From: Sporocytophaga sp.
GTDB taxonomy: Bacteria; Bacteroidota; Bacteroidia; Cytophagales; Cytophagaceae
Reading direction: 5' to 3'
Length of the DNA: 64,000 nucleotides
Assembly: GCF_017745095.1 (NCBI RefSeq)
Contig: NZ_JAGHZZ010000011.1
Coordinates: 62,001-126,000, forward strand
Made by a program: the position numbers and the translations under genes. The first letter of the stretch is position 1. The number at the start of each line of letters is the position of its first letter. Below, piece by piece: positions 18,843 through 27,075 of the stretch. Below the pieces are notes generated by a model. The model saw only the letters and a list, made by a program, of their open reading frames with translations. It was not told the DNA's origin and searched no databases.

Positions 18843-19970
18843 TTAATGTTTTTGCCCTGTTTTCGCTGCTAAAATTTGCATAATTGCAGCTTCATAAGTC
18901 TTAATAACTATTTTTTCATCAAATTGCTTTTGAGCTTTTTCCCTGGATTTGATAGCCATTTTTGAATAGGCTTCTTCCGGCAGGTTGTACAAGGCTTCCA
19001 TCTTCACTGCAAGATCTTGAGGGTCCTTAGCTTTGCACAGAAAGCCATTAATCCCATCCTCGACAACTTCCCTGCAACCAGGTACATCTGTAGTAACTAT
19101 GGGAATTCCGCATGAAGCAGCTTCCAGCAGACTTTTGGAAGTCCCTTCCCTGTAACTTGGCAAAACCACGCAATCAGCTTCCTGATATAGTTTCAGAGAA
19201 TTTTTTTCAAATCCTTTATATTCAACTAAACCTCTGCTGATCCAATCTTCCAACTGAGCAGGAAGGATGCCTAGTTTTGCTTCTTCATCTAGGCTGCCTG
19301 CAAGCATAAATATAGCATCCAGCCTTGGCTTGATTAATTCTATTGCTTTGATGTATTCAATAATTCCTTTATCATAAAGCAGCCTTGCCATAAGCAAAAA
19401 CCTGAAGGGCTTTCCCTTTCTATATTCCCTGAAAGGGCGAAATTTTTCTGTATCAACCCCAGATCCAGGGACCAGGGCAGTTTTATTGATAGCTATCAGA
19501 TTTTTTTTGACAAATAAGCTTCTGTCATCTTCATTTTGGAAAAATACTTTTTGGGGAAATCTGAATGCCAATCTGTAAAGAGTTTTGGCAATTTTTGTGG
19601 AAATATTATCATGCAAAAAAACAGTACCAAGCCCGGAGACATTGTTAATTACCGGAATTCCCAGGCTTGCCGCAGCCAAAGTCCCATAAATATTAGGCTT
19701 GATGGTATAGTGCAAAATGAGATCGGGCTTGATTTTTTTATAAACAGATCTGAGTGTCAGCATGTAGCGGAAGTCGTTGAGGACGCTGCTACCTTTACTT
19801 TGCACACTTACGGGAAAATATTTAAGGCCAGCGCGGATAAGCTCAGGGGAATACTCGTCTTCAGGAGAAATTGCATACACCTCAAAACCACAATTCATTA
19901 AATGTCTGGCAAGTCCCAATCGGAAATTGAAGATATTCCAGCTGGAATTAACAGAAATCGCAATTTTCAT
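18843..19970 (-). CDS. Glycosyltransferase family 4
   Basis: 375 residues in the GT-B fold. The N-terminal half resembles the GT4 acceptor domain (SVNSSWNIFNFRLGLARHL, IHY-type TIKPNIYG). The C-terminal donor half has ARLLYDKGIIEYI and the EX7E motif in PSYREGTSKSLLEAASCGIPIV, where a retaining enzyme binds nucleotide sugar. It resembles the PglA/CapM type that adds a hexose or deoxyhexose to an undecaprenyl-linked acceptor. It heads the polysaccharide run that continues with rfbC and the wza-type gene. Confidence 0.9.
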   Translation of the reverse strand: MKIAISVNSSWNIFNFRLGLARHLMNCGFEVYAISPEDEYSPELIRAGLKYFPVSVQSKGSSVLNDFRYMLTLRSVYKKIKPDLILHYTIKPNIYGTLAAASLGIPVINNVSGLGTVFLHDNISTKIAKTLYRLAFRFPQKVFFQNEDDRSLFVKKNLIAINKTALVPGSGVDTEKFRPFREYRKGKPFRFLLMARLLYDKGIIEYIKAIELIKPRLDAIFMLAGSLDEEAKLGILPAQLEDWISRGLVEYKGFEKNSLKLYQEADCVVLPSYREGTSKSLLEAASCGIPIVTTDVPGCREVVEDGINGFLCKAKDPQDLAVKMEALYNLPEEAYSKMAIKSREKAQKQFDEKIVIKTYEAAIMQILAAKTGQKH

Positions 19971-20043
19971 TATCCTGTAACCTCTATAAATTAGATTTTT
20001 TACAAACTAAAAATTAATTTTGGGTTGAAACAAATATAATTTT

Positions 20044-20715
20044 ATGGATAAAGGCTTTTTGCACACACATAATCTCGTGGTGGTGATCTTCTTGATCACA
20101 TTTATTATTAAAACGGTTCTTTTACTGTTAAATAAATACGAGCAACTCGATAAAATAAGAGAAAAGACCAAGGTTTTGGAAATGATTATGGGTACCCTTA
20201 TCCTGATTACCGGAGGATATTTACTTTACGCGACGAAAAATACCCAACCTTATATTATTGCTAAAATTGTTATTGTGCTGGCTTGTATTCCTTTAGGAAT
20301 TGTCGGTCTTAAAAAGAAAAACAAAGCATTGACTGTAATTGCATTATTGGGATTCCTTTATGTATTAGGCATTGCACTTACAAAAAGCTTAACATTGACA
20401 AAACAAAAAATCGAAGTTCCAGCCTCTGTTTCTGAGGAATCTTCAGCAGCTTCTGAAGAAATAATTCAGGAAAATGCTGACAATGGTCTTCGCAATGCTA
20501 AAGCTATATTTGAGAAGGAATGCGCAAGATGTCATGGTGTAGATGGGAAACAAGGTCTTGCAGGGGCAAAAGATCTTACCGTTTCTCAGCTTACTGATGC
20601 TGAGAAGAAGGAAATGATCCTTAAAGGAAAAGGTTTAATGGCTGGCTATGAAGGCAGACTAACAGAACAGGAAGTAGATAATCTGGTTCTGTATGTTAAT
20701 ACATTAAAGAAATAG
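20044..20715 (+). CDS. SirB-like membrane protein fused to a cytochrome c domain
   Basis: 223 residues. The first 125 contain four hydrophobic helices with the SirB-like opening HTHNLVVVIFLITFIIK. A short Ser/Glu linker follows, then a cytochrome c domain with the heme motif CARCH (about residues 160-164) and a distal methionine (GLMAGYEG) near residue 200. The heme domain should face the periplasm. No oxidase or reductase genes are adjacent, so its electron partners are unknown. It is transcribed away from the glycosyltransferase gene and precedes hflX. Confidence 0.85.
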   Translation: MDKGFLHTHNLVVVIFLITFIIKTVLLLLNKYEQLDKIREKTKVLEMIMGTLILITGGYLLYATKNTQPYIIAKIVIVLACIPLGIVGLKKKNKALTVIALLGFLYVLGIALTKSLTLTKQKIEVPASVSEESSAASEEIIQENADNGLRNAKAIFEKECARCHGVDGKQGLAGAKDLTVSQLTDAEKKEMILKGKGLMAGYEGRLTEQEVDNLVLYVNTLKK

Positions 20716-20766
20716 TTTTTTCTCTATTTCGAATAAGACGCAAAGAATTATTGTTGCTTTTAGGTG

Positions 20767-21978
20767 ATGAAAACAAATACAGGAAACGAGACAAAAAAGG
20801 CAGTAGAAACAGCGATACTTGTAGCGCTTATTCATAAAAGACAACCGCAGGACAGGGCTAAGGAATACCTTGAAGAATTGGCATTTCTTGCCAGCACTGC
20901 AGGAGTAGAGACACTTGCATGGTTTACCCAAAAGGTAGACCATCCTGATCGTCGTACCTTTATAGGTAAAGGTAAGCTCGAGGAGATACAGGCATATGTG
21001 ACCGCTCATTCTGTGAGCAGAGTGATTTTTGATGATGACCTTTCTCCCTCTCAACTAAAAAACCTGGAGAATGAGCTTAAGGTAAGAATATACGATCGCA
21101 GTCTCCTTATTCTTGAAATTTTCATGAACAGGGCACAGACCGCACAAGCCAGAACTCAGGTAGAACTTGCCCGTTATCAATACCTGTTGCCCCGTCTTAC
21201 AAGAATGTGGACGCACCTTGAGAGACAAAGAGGAGGTACAGGTACAAGGGGTGGATCAGGAGAGAAAGAGATAGAAACAGATAAACGTGTTATCCGTGAT
21301 CAGATCACGCTTCTGAAAGAGAAGCTGAAAAAGATCGACATGCAAAATGCTACTCAGAGAAAATCAAGGACAGATATTGTAAGGGTTGCATTGGTAGGAT
21401 ATACAAATGTTGGTAAATCAACGCTTATGAACCTGCTTTCCAAGTCTGATGTATTTGCTGAAAATAAGCTTTTTGCAACAGTCGATGCTACAGTTAGAAA
21501 GATCAATTATCTGAATATTCCATACCTGCTTTCTGACACAGTAGGTTTTATAAGAAAACTTCCGACAACGTTGATTGAAAGTTTCAAGTCAACATTAGAT
21601 GAAGTAAGGGAAGCAGATATTTTGATTCATGTTGTGGACATTAGCCATCCGTCGTTTGAAGAGCATATCGAAGTTGTAAATGCTACGCTGGCGGATATAA
21701 AAGCAGCAGATAAGCCTGTAATACTTGTATTCAATAAAATAGATCAATATCATCCGGAAGTTGAGCAAAGTGAGCTGGAAGGGGAGAAAACCAGTGAGGC
21801 AGAGGTTATAAAGGCTTCATTGGAGCATTTGAAGGCAAGTTACCTTAACAAAAACCAGTTTGCGACGGTATTTATCAGTGCGACACAGAGGGAGAATATC
21901 GATGAATTAAGAGAAATAATAGGAAAGAAAGTCAAGGAAAAGCATTTGATGATCTACCCGAATTATTTGATTTATTGA
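20767..21978 (+). CDS. hflX: GTPase HflX
   Basis: 403 residues from the ATG at 20767; a GTG one codon upstream is less likely. The N-terminal HflX domain contains GKGKLEEI and the glycine-rich block RGGTGTRGGSGEKEIE, a family signature just before the coiled coil. The GTPase domain has G1 GYTNVGKST, G3 DTVGF and G4 NKID. HflX splits stalled or hibernating 70S ribosomes under stress. The gene is 51 bases after the cytochrome c gene in the same direction. Confidence 0.96.
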   Translation: MKTNTGNETKKAVETAILVALIHKRQPQDRAKEYLEELAFLASTAGVETLAWFTQKVDHPDRRTFIGKGKLEEIQAYVTAHSVSRVIFDDDLSPSQLKNLENELKVRIYDRSLLILEIFMNRAQTAQARTQVELARYQYLLPRLTRMWTHLERQRGGTGTRGGSGEKEIETDKRVIRDQITLLKEKLKKIDMQNATQRKSRTDIVRVALVGYTNVGKSTLMNLLSKSDVFAENKLFATVDATVRKINYLNIPYLLSDTVGFIRKLPTTLIESFKSTLDEVREADILIHVVDISHPSFEEHIEVVNATLADIKAADKPVILVFNKIDQYHPEVEQSELEGEKTSEAEVIKASLEHLKASYLNKNQFATVFISATQRENIDELREIIGKKVKEKHLMIYPNYLIY

Positions 21979-22011
21979 GGAAAATATATATTTTAGCAGC
22001 CTCATTTTCGA

Positions 22012-22083
22012 GGCCTCGTAGTTCAATGGATAGAATAGAAGTTTCCTAAACTTTTGATACAGGTTCGATTCCTGTCGAGGCTA
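22012..22083 (+). tRNA. tRNA-Arg (CCT)
   Basis: A 72-base cloverleaf: acceptor GGCCTCG/CGAGGCT (G1-T72 wobble), D stem GTTC/GAAT, anticodon stem GAAGT/ACTTT with loop TTCCTAA (anticodon CCT) and T stem ACAGG/CCTGT with loop TTCGATT. CCA is not encoded. It reads AGG arginine codons. It lies 33 bases after hflX, and a long hairpin with a T run follows directly. Confidence 0.93.
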
Positions 22084-22091
22084 CAGAATAC

Positions 22092-22160
22092 AGCAAGAGT
22101 TTGAGTATAGAGCAAGAGAAGTTTTCCTTCTGCGGCTGTTGCTCAGACTCTTGCTTTTTT
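22092..22160 (+). repeat. Long hairpin repeat, copy A (also terminator of tRNA-Arg)
   Basis: AGCAAGAGT...GAG pairs with CTC...ACTCTTGCT at the ends, and an inner GAGCAA pairs with GTTGCTC, giving a stem of about 20 pairs with small bulges. A run of six T follows. A second, related copy lies at 23633-23702. Confidence 0.7.
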
Positions 22161-22270
22161 ATGGTTCCTTCGCCTGAGTCATTTTTCCAGATATTTTTGC
22201 CACTATAATTAAAGGAATTACGTTTATTTTATCTTTTACACTCATTGTAAAATGATTACTCTCAAGAGCA

Positions 22271-23005
22271 ATGAAATATCAAGACATAAAACCTTCTAAA
22301 GAATTAGAGCCATATATTCATTCCTTTTGGGAATTGAAGGGCGAGGGCAACGACAATCAATGGGAGCGTACTTTTCCTGATGGATGCTCGGGGTTGATTA
22401 TTAATTTAGGTGATACATGCAGAACCGATAATGGCTTGGTTTCTATGGCTCATGGGAAAACATATGCTGTAGGAACAATGACTTCCTTTAAGGATAGCTT
22501 TATTGATGCTAACACCCATCTGTTGGGTGTATGCCTGAAACCAGCAGCATTTTCAGTTTTCTATAACTTTGCCCCTCAAAATGAATTGATAAACTCAACA
22601 ATAGAGTTTGAGCCTCGACATTCATTTAACCTTGAAAAAATCAATAAGCATTCCTTAAAATATCTCAACAGATTTTTTATTGATAGGACTATGACCAAGC
22701 ACCGGCCTCTAAAGTCAGTTATTGAAGATATTCATAAATCAAATGGTCAACTTAGCATTTATGAAATTTCAAGAAGAAACAATACAACTGTGAGACAATT
22801 AGAACGAAATTTTAAAATTCAAATAGGCATTACTCCCAAGGAGTTTTCAAATATTGTTCGCTTTCAAAATGCAATGTCAGTTATTAAAAATTCTGCTCAG
22901 GAACGAAGTCTATTAGACATTGCTTTTGAATGCGGTTATTATGACCATTCACATCTCACCAATGAAATAAAAAGAAATACAGGACTTGCACCATCTCAAC
23001 TTTAA
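22271..23005 (+). CDS. AraC family transcriptional regulator
   Basis: 244 residues. The N-terminal sensor region opens KYQDIKPSKELEPYIHSFWEL and contains FPDGCSGLIINLGD, as in DUF6597-type AraC regulators. The two C-terminal helix-turn-helix motifs lie in ISRRNNTTVRQLERNFK and YYDHSHLTNEIKRNTGLAPSQ. It precedes the DHFR-like gene by 65 bases on the same strand and may regulate it. The pair is bracketed by two copies of a hairpin repeat. It resembles the AraC gene at 1461-2237 in architecture. Confidence 0.87.
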   Translation: MKYQDIKPSKELEPYIHSFWELKGEGNDNQWERTFPDGCSGLIINLGDTCRTDNGLVSMAHGKTYAVGTMTSFKDSFIDANTHLLGVCLKPAAFSVFYNFAPQNELINSTIEFEPRHSFNLEKINKHSLKYLNRFFIDRTMTKHRPLKSVIEDIHKSNGQLSIYEISRRNNTTVRQLERNFKIQIGITPKEFSNIVRFQNAMSVIKNSAQERSLLDIAFECGYYDHSHLTNEIKRNTGLAPSQL

Positions 23006-23070
23006 TTTTGTCGCATTTCTCCAAAGTCTGATAATGGAATGGTTTCTAATTTTGCCCAAAACATGTTTAT

Positions 23071-23622
23071 ATGAGAAAGGTAATTTTAAATTTAGCAATG
23101 ACCTTGGATGGCTTTATCGAAGGCCCTAACGCAGAAATCGATTGGTGTATAATGGACGATGATATGAACTTTGATGCTTTCATATCAAGCATTGACACTA
23201 TATTTTATGGCAGAGTAAGTTATGATGCCTGGGGAAATTTTCAACCCGACGAGAATACAGGCCAGGCAGAAAAAATGATGTGGCAAGGAATTCATTCCAA
23301 GAGAAAATTTGTTTTTTCAAACCAAAGCAGACAAAGTGAAAAAGCCACTTTCATAACTTCAGACATAATAAATAAAGTAACAGAAATAAAAAAGCAAGAA
23401 GGCAAGGATATCTGGCTTTACGGAGGAGCAAGCCTTATAAAGACATTTATAAATTCGGGACTTATTGATATCTATAAAATTTCTGTACATCCTGTAGCTT
23501 TGGGTAATGGAAAGCCTTTATTTGAAGATTTAAAAGAACGCATCAACTTGAAATTAATTAAGACTGATGTTTTTAGATCAGGAGTTGTACAATTTACTTA
23601 TGAGCCAGAGAATTTGAAGTAA
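23071..23622 (+). CDS. Dihydrofolate reductase family protein (RibD C-terminal-like)
   Basis: 183 residues. The opening RKVILNLAMTLDGFIEGP, the block FYGRVSYDAW and the later IWLYGGASLIKTFINSGLIDIY are standard for the RibD_C/DHFR-like family of small NADPH reductases. The physiological substrate of these stand-alone proteins is generally unknown; true folate reduction is unlikely because the folA substrate motifs differ. It is paired with the AraC regulator upstream, and repeat copy B follows after about 10 bases. Confidence 0.87.
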   Translation: MRKVILNLAMTLDGFIEGPNAEIDWCIMDDDMNFDAFISSIDTIFYGRVSYDAWGNFQPDENTGQAEKMMWQGIHSKRKFVFSNQSRQSEKATFITSDIINKVTEIKKQEGKDIWLYGGASLIKTFINSGLIDIYKISVHPVALGNGKPLFEDLKERINLKLIKTDVFRSGVVQFTYEPENLK

Positions 23623-23632
23623 GCCTGATTGG

Positions 23633-23702
23633 AGCAAGAGTGAGAGTAGAGAACTAGAGGATTTAGTCATCATCTGTTGCAGTTGCTCGAGCTCTTGCTT
23701 TT
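23633..23702 (+). repeat. Long hairpin repeat, copy B
   Basis: AGCAAGAG at the 5' end pairs with CTCTTGCT at the 3' end, followed by TTTT. The internal parts are recognisably related to copy A at 22092-22160 (GAGTA, AGAG, CTGTTGC, GTTGCTC in the same order). It acts as a terminator-like structure after the DHFR-like gene. Confidence 0.65.
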
Positions 23703-23737
23703 AATAGTTAAAGAATTTTCCTTTTCTACTTTCATAA

Positions 23738-24184
23738 CTAAACGCTGATATGATACATGGAATCAAATGATTTTTGAAGTGACTGGCCGACTTCAATGAT
23801 ATAGCCATCGGGATCTTTCATGTAACATCTCATTTCCCATCCATGATTATTTAAGGGCTCAGTCAGGAAAGTTGCACCCTTTTCTTTCCATTCTCTATAG
23901 CATAACTGGATATCCGCAACTCTTAAATTTAAAAAGCTATCTACTTTATTTGAGTTTTGAGGAGCCTCTAAAATAGTATCAGGTTTATCGGGTGTTGGTC
24001 CTCCTCCTGAATTTAAAATTAACCATGAATTTGACAGTTTGATCACACAGGGATTTTCTTTTACAATTACAGTTCCTCCAAGTACTTCAGAATAAAAGTT
24101 AGCAGATATTGCCTGGTCTCTAACTGTTAAAAAATGAGTAACATAAAATCCTTTTTCGGGGATTGGAACATTTGGTGGTATCAT
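23738..24184 (-). CDS. VOC superfamily protein (glyoxalase/bleomycin-resistance fold)
   Basis: 148 residues. It has paired beta-alpha-beta-beta-beta modules with THFLTVRDQAISANFYSEVLGG at the start and CYMKDPDGYIIEVGQS at the end, the typical metal-site Glu strand of VOC proteins. Functions in this family include glyoxalase, dioxygenase and antibiotic binding; nothing here selects one. It is a lone gene convergent with the DHFR-like gene. Confidence 0.88.
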   Translation of the reverse strand: MIPPNVPIPEKGFYVTHFLTVRDQAISANFYSEVLGGTVIVKENPCVIKLSNSWLILNSGGGPTPDKPDTILEAPQNSNKVDSFLNLRVADIQLCYREWKEKGATFLTEPLNNHGWEMRCYMKDPDGYIIEVGQSLQKSFDSMYHISV

Positions 24185-24600
24185 ATTGAAATAATTTTTT
24201 TAATGTAACCACCCGTATACATCTTTGTTTAGTTGGCTATTCTTTCAAGCCCTTTAGTGTTGCAAAAAATATTGCAGTGGACCTAGGTAAAAGAGCTATT
24301 TACCTTAAGTCGAATATAGGTATAGAAATTTACCCTATAGCCCTCATTTGTAATAGGTTTGTCGAGTATTGCGATTGTCTAGCAATACTTATATTTTTAA
24401 ATCTGTTCTCATTAAAGAAATATAATCGCTCTATCATTGATTCTTTTGGAACACTGGAATCAGTGGAGGAAAATCAGCAGTTTGAGCTAGAGTAAATACG
24501 TTTCGAAAAATTTATTGGTATTTTAATGTTAATTAGTGTATCAATCAGAATAATTAAGTTTCCAGCTATGTTGAGACTAAGCCAATGAGGAGCATTTGAA
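24185..24600. other. Gene-poor interval with one hairpin
   Basis: A GTG-initiated 72-codon frame at 24277-24495 shows no family resemblance and is not called. An inverted repeat AGTATTGC-9-GCAATACT lies at 24365-24389. GAGGAG about 12 bases before 24601 is a good Shine-Dalgarno for the methyltransferase gene. I see nothing else. Confidence 0.6.
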
Positions 24601-25542
24601 ATGAAATACATAGCCTTAATAGTATTCGTAATAGTTCAAATATTATTTCTTCCTTTGTCAATCATCGGAGTTGTGATACTTGCATACAAACAACTTTCTG
24701 TAAGCAAAAAATTGGGTGTTTCTGCAACGGCCTTATCTGCTCTTGGAGGAAGAGTTACCGCAAACATTTTAGGAATACGCAAAGATGAACTCTCAGGAAG
24801 ATTATACGCTGCATTACCGACTGCTTCTATAGTTGGTTTTTGGTTGTATTTCTTTCCGACTTACATTCGCTACAGAATTTATCCTGCAAGATTCGAAGAA
24901 GGAAAAGAAACATTGACAAGTTTAGTGAATAGTATTCCAGCGAGCCGTAGTGTGTATTTTGACAAAATTATTGAAAAGCAAAAGAATAACGTTACACAAT
25001 TCGTAGTAATGGGCGCAGGCTATGATATGAGAAGTTATGGCGATTTGAAGAAAAGTAATTTGAAGTTCTTTGAACTTGACAAAGCGAACACTCAAAAAAT
25101 CAAAATTGAGAGTTTGGATAAAGCGAACATTGATTATTCTCATGTTGCTTTCGTTGATATAGATTTTACTACTGAAAAATGGTATGAAAAACTGGAAAAA
25201 TCAGGTTATGATAGAAATAAGAAATCGCTCTTTTTGTGGGAAGGTGTAACTCTGTATCTTTCTGAAAACGACGTGCGGAAAACGATAAAAGAAATCAAAC
25301 AACATATCAGTTCTGGAAGTGTAATGGTAACTGATTTTTATGACAAAAGATTTACCTTGATTGAAGGTATTAAAATGACCAATGAAATGTTCTATTTCAC
25401 TCTAGACTTTTCCAAGAATGCAGAATCAGTATTGAAAGCGTTTGTTAAAAGTGAAAATTTGAAGTTAGGGGACTTTTTTTTTATGGGACATAAATTAAAA
25501 GAAGGCGGTGCTGTTGGTGTCGTAACTGAAATTCTTTTGTAA
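24601..25542 (+). CDS. Class I SAM methyltransferase, LCMT/PPM1-like
   Basis: 313 residues. Two N-terminal hydrophobic stretches (about 1-30 and 75-95) suggest membrane association. The methyltransferase domain has FVVMGAGYDMRSY (about residues 136-148), the G-x-G-x-D-x-R motif of the leucine carboxyl methyltransferase-like family, then FFELDKAN for the SAM ribose acidic residue and LFLWEGVTLYLSE. The family includes polyketide and small-molecule O-methyltransferases; the substrate here is unknown. It has an unusually clear Shine-Dalgarno, GAGGAG, upstream. Confidence 0.85.
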   Translation: MKYIALIVFVIVQILFLPLSIIGVVILAYKQLSVSKKLGVSATALSALGGRVTANILGIRKDELSGRLYAALPTASIVGFWLYFFPTYIRYRIYPARFEEGKETLTSLVNSIPASRSVYFDKIIEKQKNNVTQFVVMGAGYDMRSYGDLKKSNLKFFELDKANTQKIKIESLDKANIDYSHVAFVDIDFTTEKWYEKLEKSGYDRNKKSLFLWEGVTLYLSENDVRKTIKEIKQHISSGSVMVTDFYDKRFTLIEGIKMTNEMFYFTLDFSKNAESVLKAFVKSENLKLGDFFFMGHKLKEGGAVGVVTEILL

Positions 25543-25573
25543 GAATTATTTTGCTTCTTATGGCAAGAATTTA

Positions 25574-26269
25574 TCACTTAAAATTTGCGACTTTTGCTAA
25601 TCCTTTTGTGTCCAAAATAATAATTGCCCTACCTTCTGTCCTGATTAAACTTTCATCCTTAAAGTTATGTAAAAGCCTCACCAGCGTTTCTTTTGCAGTT
25701 CCTACAATGCCTGCCAAATCGTCTCTTGATAATGTAATATGGATTATATCATTAACAATATTCTCTTTATACTTATCTTTCAAGATAAGTAGAGCTAATG
25801 CCAACCGTTCTCTTACTGATTTTTGAGATTGTATAGCAATGCTATTTATAAGTACACTAAATTCATGACTTAAATTTTTTAATAAATGATTAGATAACAC
25901 GGAAGAGATATTTAATACTTTTAAAAAATCGTCTTTAGGAATCATAGATATAATAGAGTCTTCCATAGTAGCTGCAGAATCAGAATAATATTCTTCTGAC
26001 AATAGAGCATGATATCCAATCAATTCTTTTTCTTTACAGACATAAAAGATTTGTTCCTTACCATCAATACCAGTTTTATATTTTTTCACTTTCCCTTGCT
26101 TCACTATAAAGATACCCAACGGCAATCCTCCTTCTTGAAATATGATCTGTCCTTGCTTATACTTTAAGGTCACCATGCGAGAGTTCAATAGTTCAAGTTC
26201 CCCTTCAGATAGATTATCAAAAATTGAATCATTGTTGAAATAAAATTGATCTATTGGTATTAGATTCAT
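25574..26269 (-). CDS. Crp/Fnr family transcriptional regulator
   Basis: 231 residues. The cyclic-nucleotide-binding beta roll spans about 20-120 (QGQIIFQEGGLPLGIFIVKQGKV). The C-terminal winged helix has SRDDLAGIVGTAKETLVRLLHNF, with the E-T-x-x-R recognition-helix pattern that reads TTGA-type half sites in Crp/FNR proteins. There is no cysteine cluster for an iron-sulfur centre, so it is not a classical oxygen-sensing FNR. It diverges from the methyltransferase/sigma operon, and an exact TTGAT-N4-ATCAA palindrome lies between them; it probably acts there and on itself. Confidence 0.92.
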   Translation of the reverse strand: MNLIPIDQFYFNNDSIFDNLSEGELELLNSRMVTLKYKQGQIIFQEGGLPLGIFIVKQGKVKKYKTGIDGKEQIFYVCKEKELIGYHALLSEEYYSDSAATMEDSIISMIPKDDFLKVLNISSVLSNHLLKNLSHEFSVLINSIAIQSQKSVRERLALALLILKDKYKENIVNDIIHITLSRDDLAGIVGTAKETLVRLLHNFKDESLIRTEGRAIIILDTKGLAKVANFK

Positions 26270-26370
26270 ATTAAGTAAACAAGCTATTTAAATTCTTATC
26301 AAAATTAATATATAAATAAAATTCTAATTCAATATAAGGATAATATCGCAAAATACATATTAAGTCAATG

Positions 26371-26396
26371 ATTCCATTGATTTTAATCAATGGAAT
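26371..26396. promoter_or_regulatory. FNR/Crp-type operator palindrome
   Basis: ATTCCATTGAT, TTTA, ATCAATGGAAT: 11-base perfect arms. The core TTGATTTTAATCAA matches the FNR consensus TTGATNNNNATCAA exactly. It lies 55-80 bases before the plus-strand methyltransferase start and about 100 bases before the divergent Crp/Fnr gene. Confidence 0.8.
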
Positions 26397-26450
26397 AGAT
26401 GATCCAATAAGCTAATTTTATATTCTTAAAATTATTTAGATAATGCTTGT

Positions 26451-27071
26451 ATGATAAGAGCTTTACGATATAATCTTCCTGTAAAAGACGAAGAATTTGA
26501 CAAAATTTATCCGTTAGAAATTCAAGCAAAGTCACAAAAGCATTGGACTCCCATTAATGTAGCAAAAAAGGCTGCCGAATTTTTAGTAACGAAACCCAAT
26601 ATCAAAATTTTAGATATTGGATCGGGTGTAGGAAAATTTTGCATTGTAGGAGCACAAACTTCTTCTGGAGTCTTTTATGGAGTTGAGCAAAGAAAAGATC
26701 TTGTTGACCTTTCCCAAAAAATAATCGAAGAATATAATATAAGTAATATAAACATTATTCATGCTAATATTACTTCCATTGATTTTTCAAAGTTTGATGC
26801 CTTTTATTTCTTCAATTCATTTTATGAAAACATTGAAGTTGACTGTAAAATTGATGATAGAATAAAATTATCAATTCAGAAATATGTTCAGTATAAAAAC
26901 TATTTACAAACTCAATTTTCTAAAATGCCATTAGGAACCAGAATTGCTACCTATTCTGGCTTTGATACAGAAATCCCTTCTTGTTTTACTTTGATTAAAG
27001 CAGAAAACAATTTTAGTCTTAAATATTGGCTAAAAGATAAAGAAGAAACGACTATTCCTATTCATCTTTAA
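26451..27071 (+). CDS. Class I SAM-dependent methyltransferase
   Basis: 206 residues. The SAM motif ILDIGSGVGKFCIVGA (about residues 57-72) is followed by the acidic end of strand 2 (YGVEQRKDLVD) and an AYFF-like FDAFYFFNSFYEN in place of the DPPY/NPPY motif, so it is not a typical N6-adenine enzyme. The sequence before motif I (HWTPINVAKKAAEFL) resembles protein- or small-molecule-directed methyltransferases of Bacteroidota. It ends 4 bases before the sigma factor gene, so the two are in one operon behind the FNR-type palindrome. Confidence 0.83.
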   Translation: MIRALRYNLPVKDEEFDKIYPLEIQAKSQKHWTPINVAKKAAEFLVTKPNIKILDIGSGVGKFCIVGAQTSSGVFYGVEQRKDLVDLSQKIIEEYNISNINIIHANITSIDFSKFDAFYFFNSFYENIEVDCKIDDRIKLSIQKYVQYKNYLQTQFSKMPLGTRIATYSGFDTEIPSCFTLIKAENNFSLKYWLKDKEETTIPIHL

Positions 27072-27075
27072 TAAA

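Noticed and set aside
20764-20766. GTG as start of hflX
   Set aside because: The ATG one codon downstream is a normal start and nothing favours the GTG.
22092-23702. Possible transposon with the two hairpins as terminal inverted repeats
   Set aside because: The two copies are in direct, not inverted, orientation, each is self-complementary, and there is no transposase between them.
24277-24495. GTG-initiated 72-codon open frame between the VOC and LCMT-like genes
   Set aside because: No Shine-Dalgarno, no family resemblance and a composition like the surrounding AT-rich spacer; an inverted repeat lies inside it.
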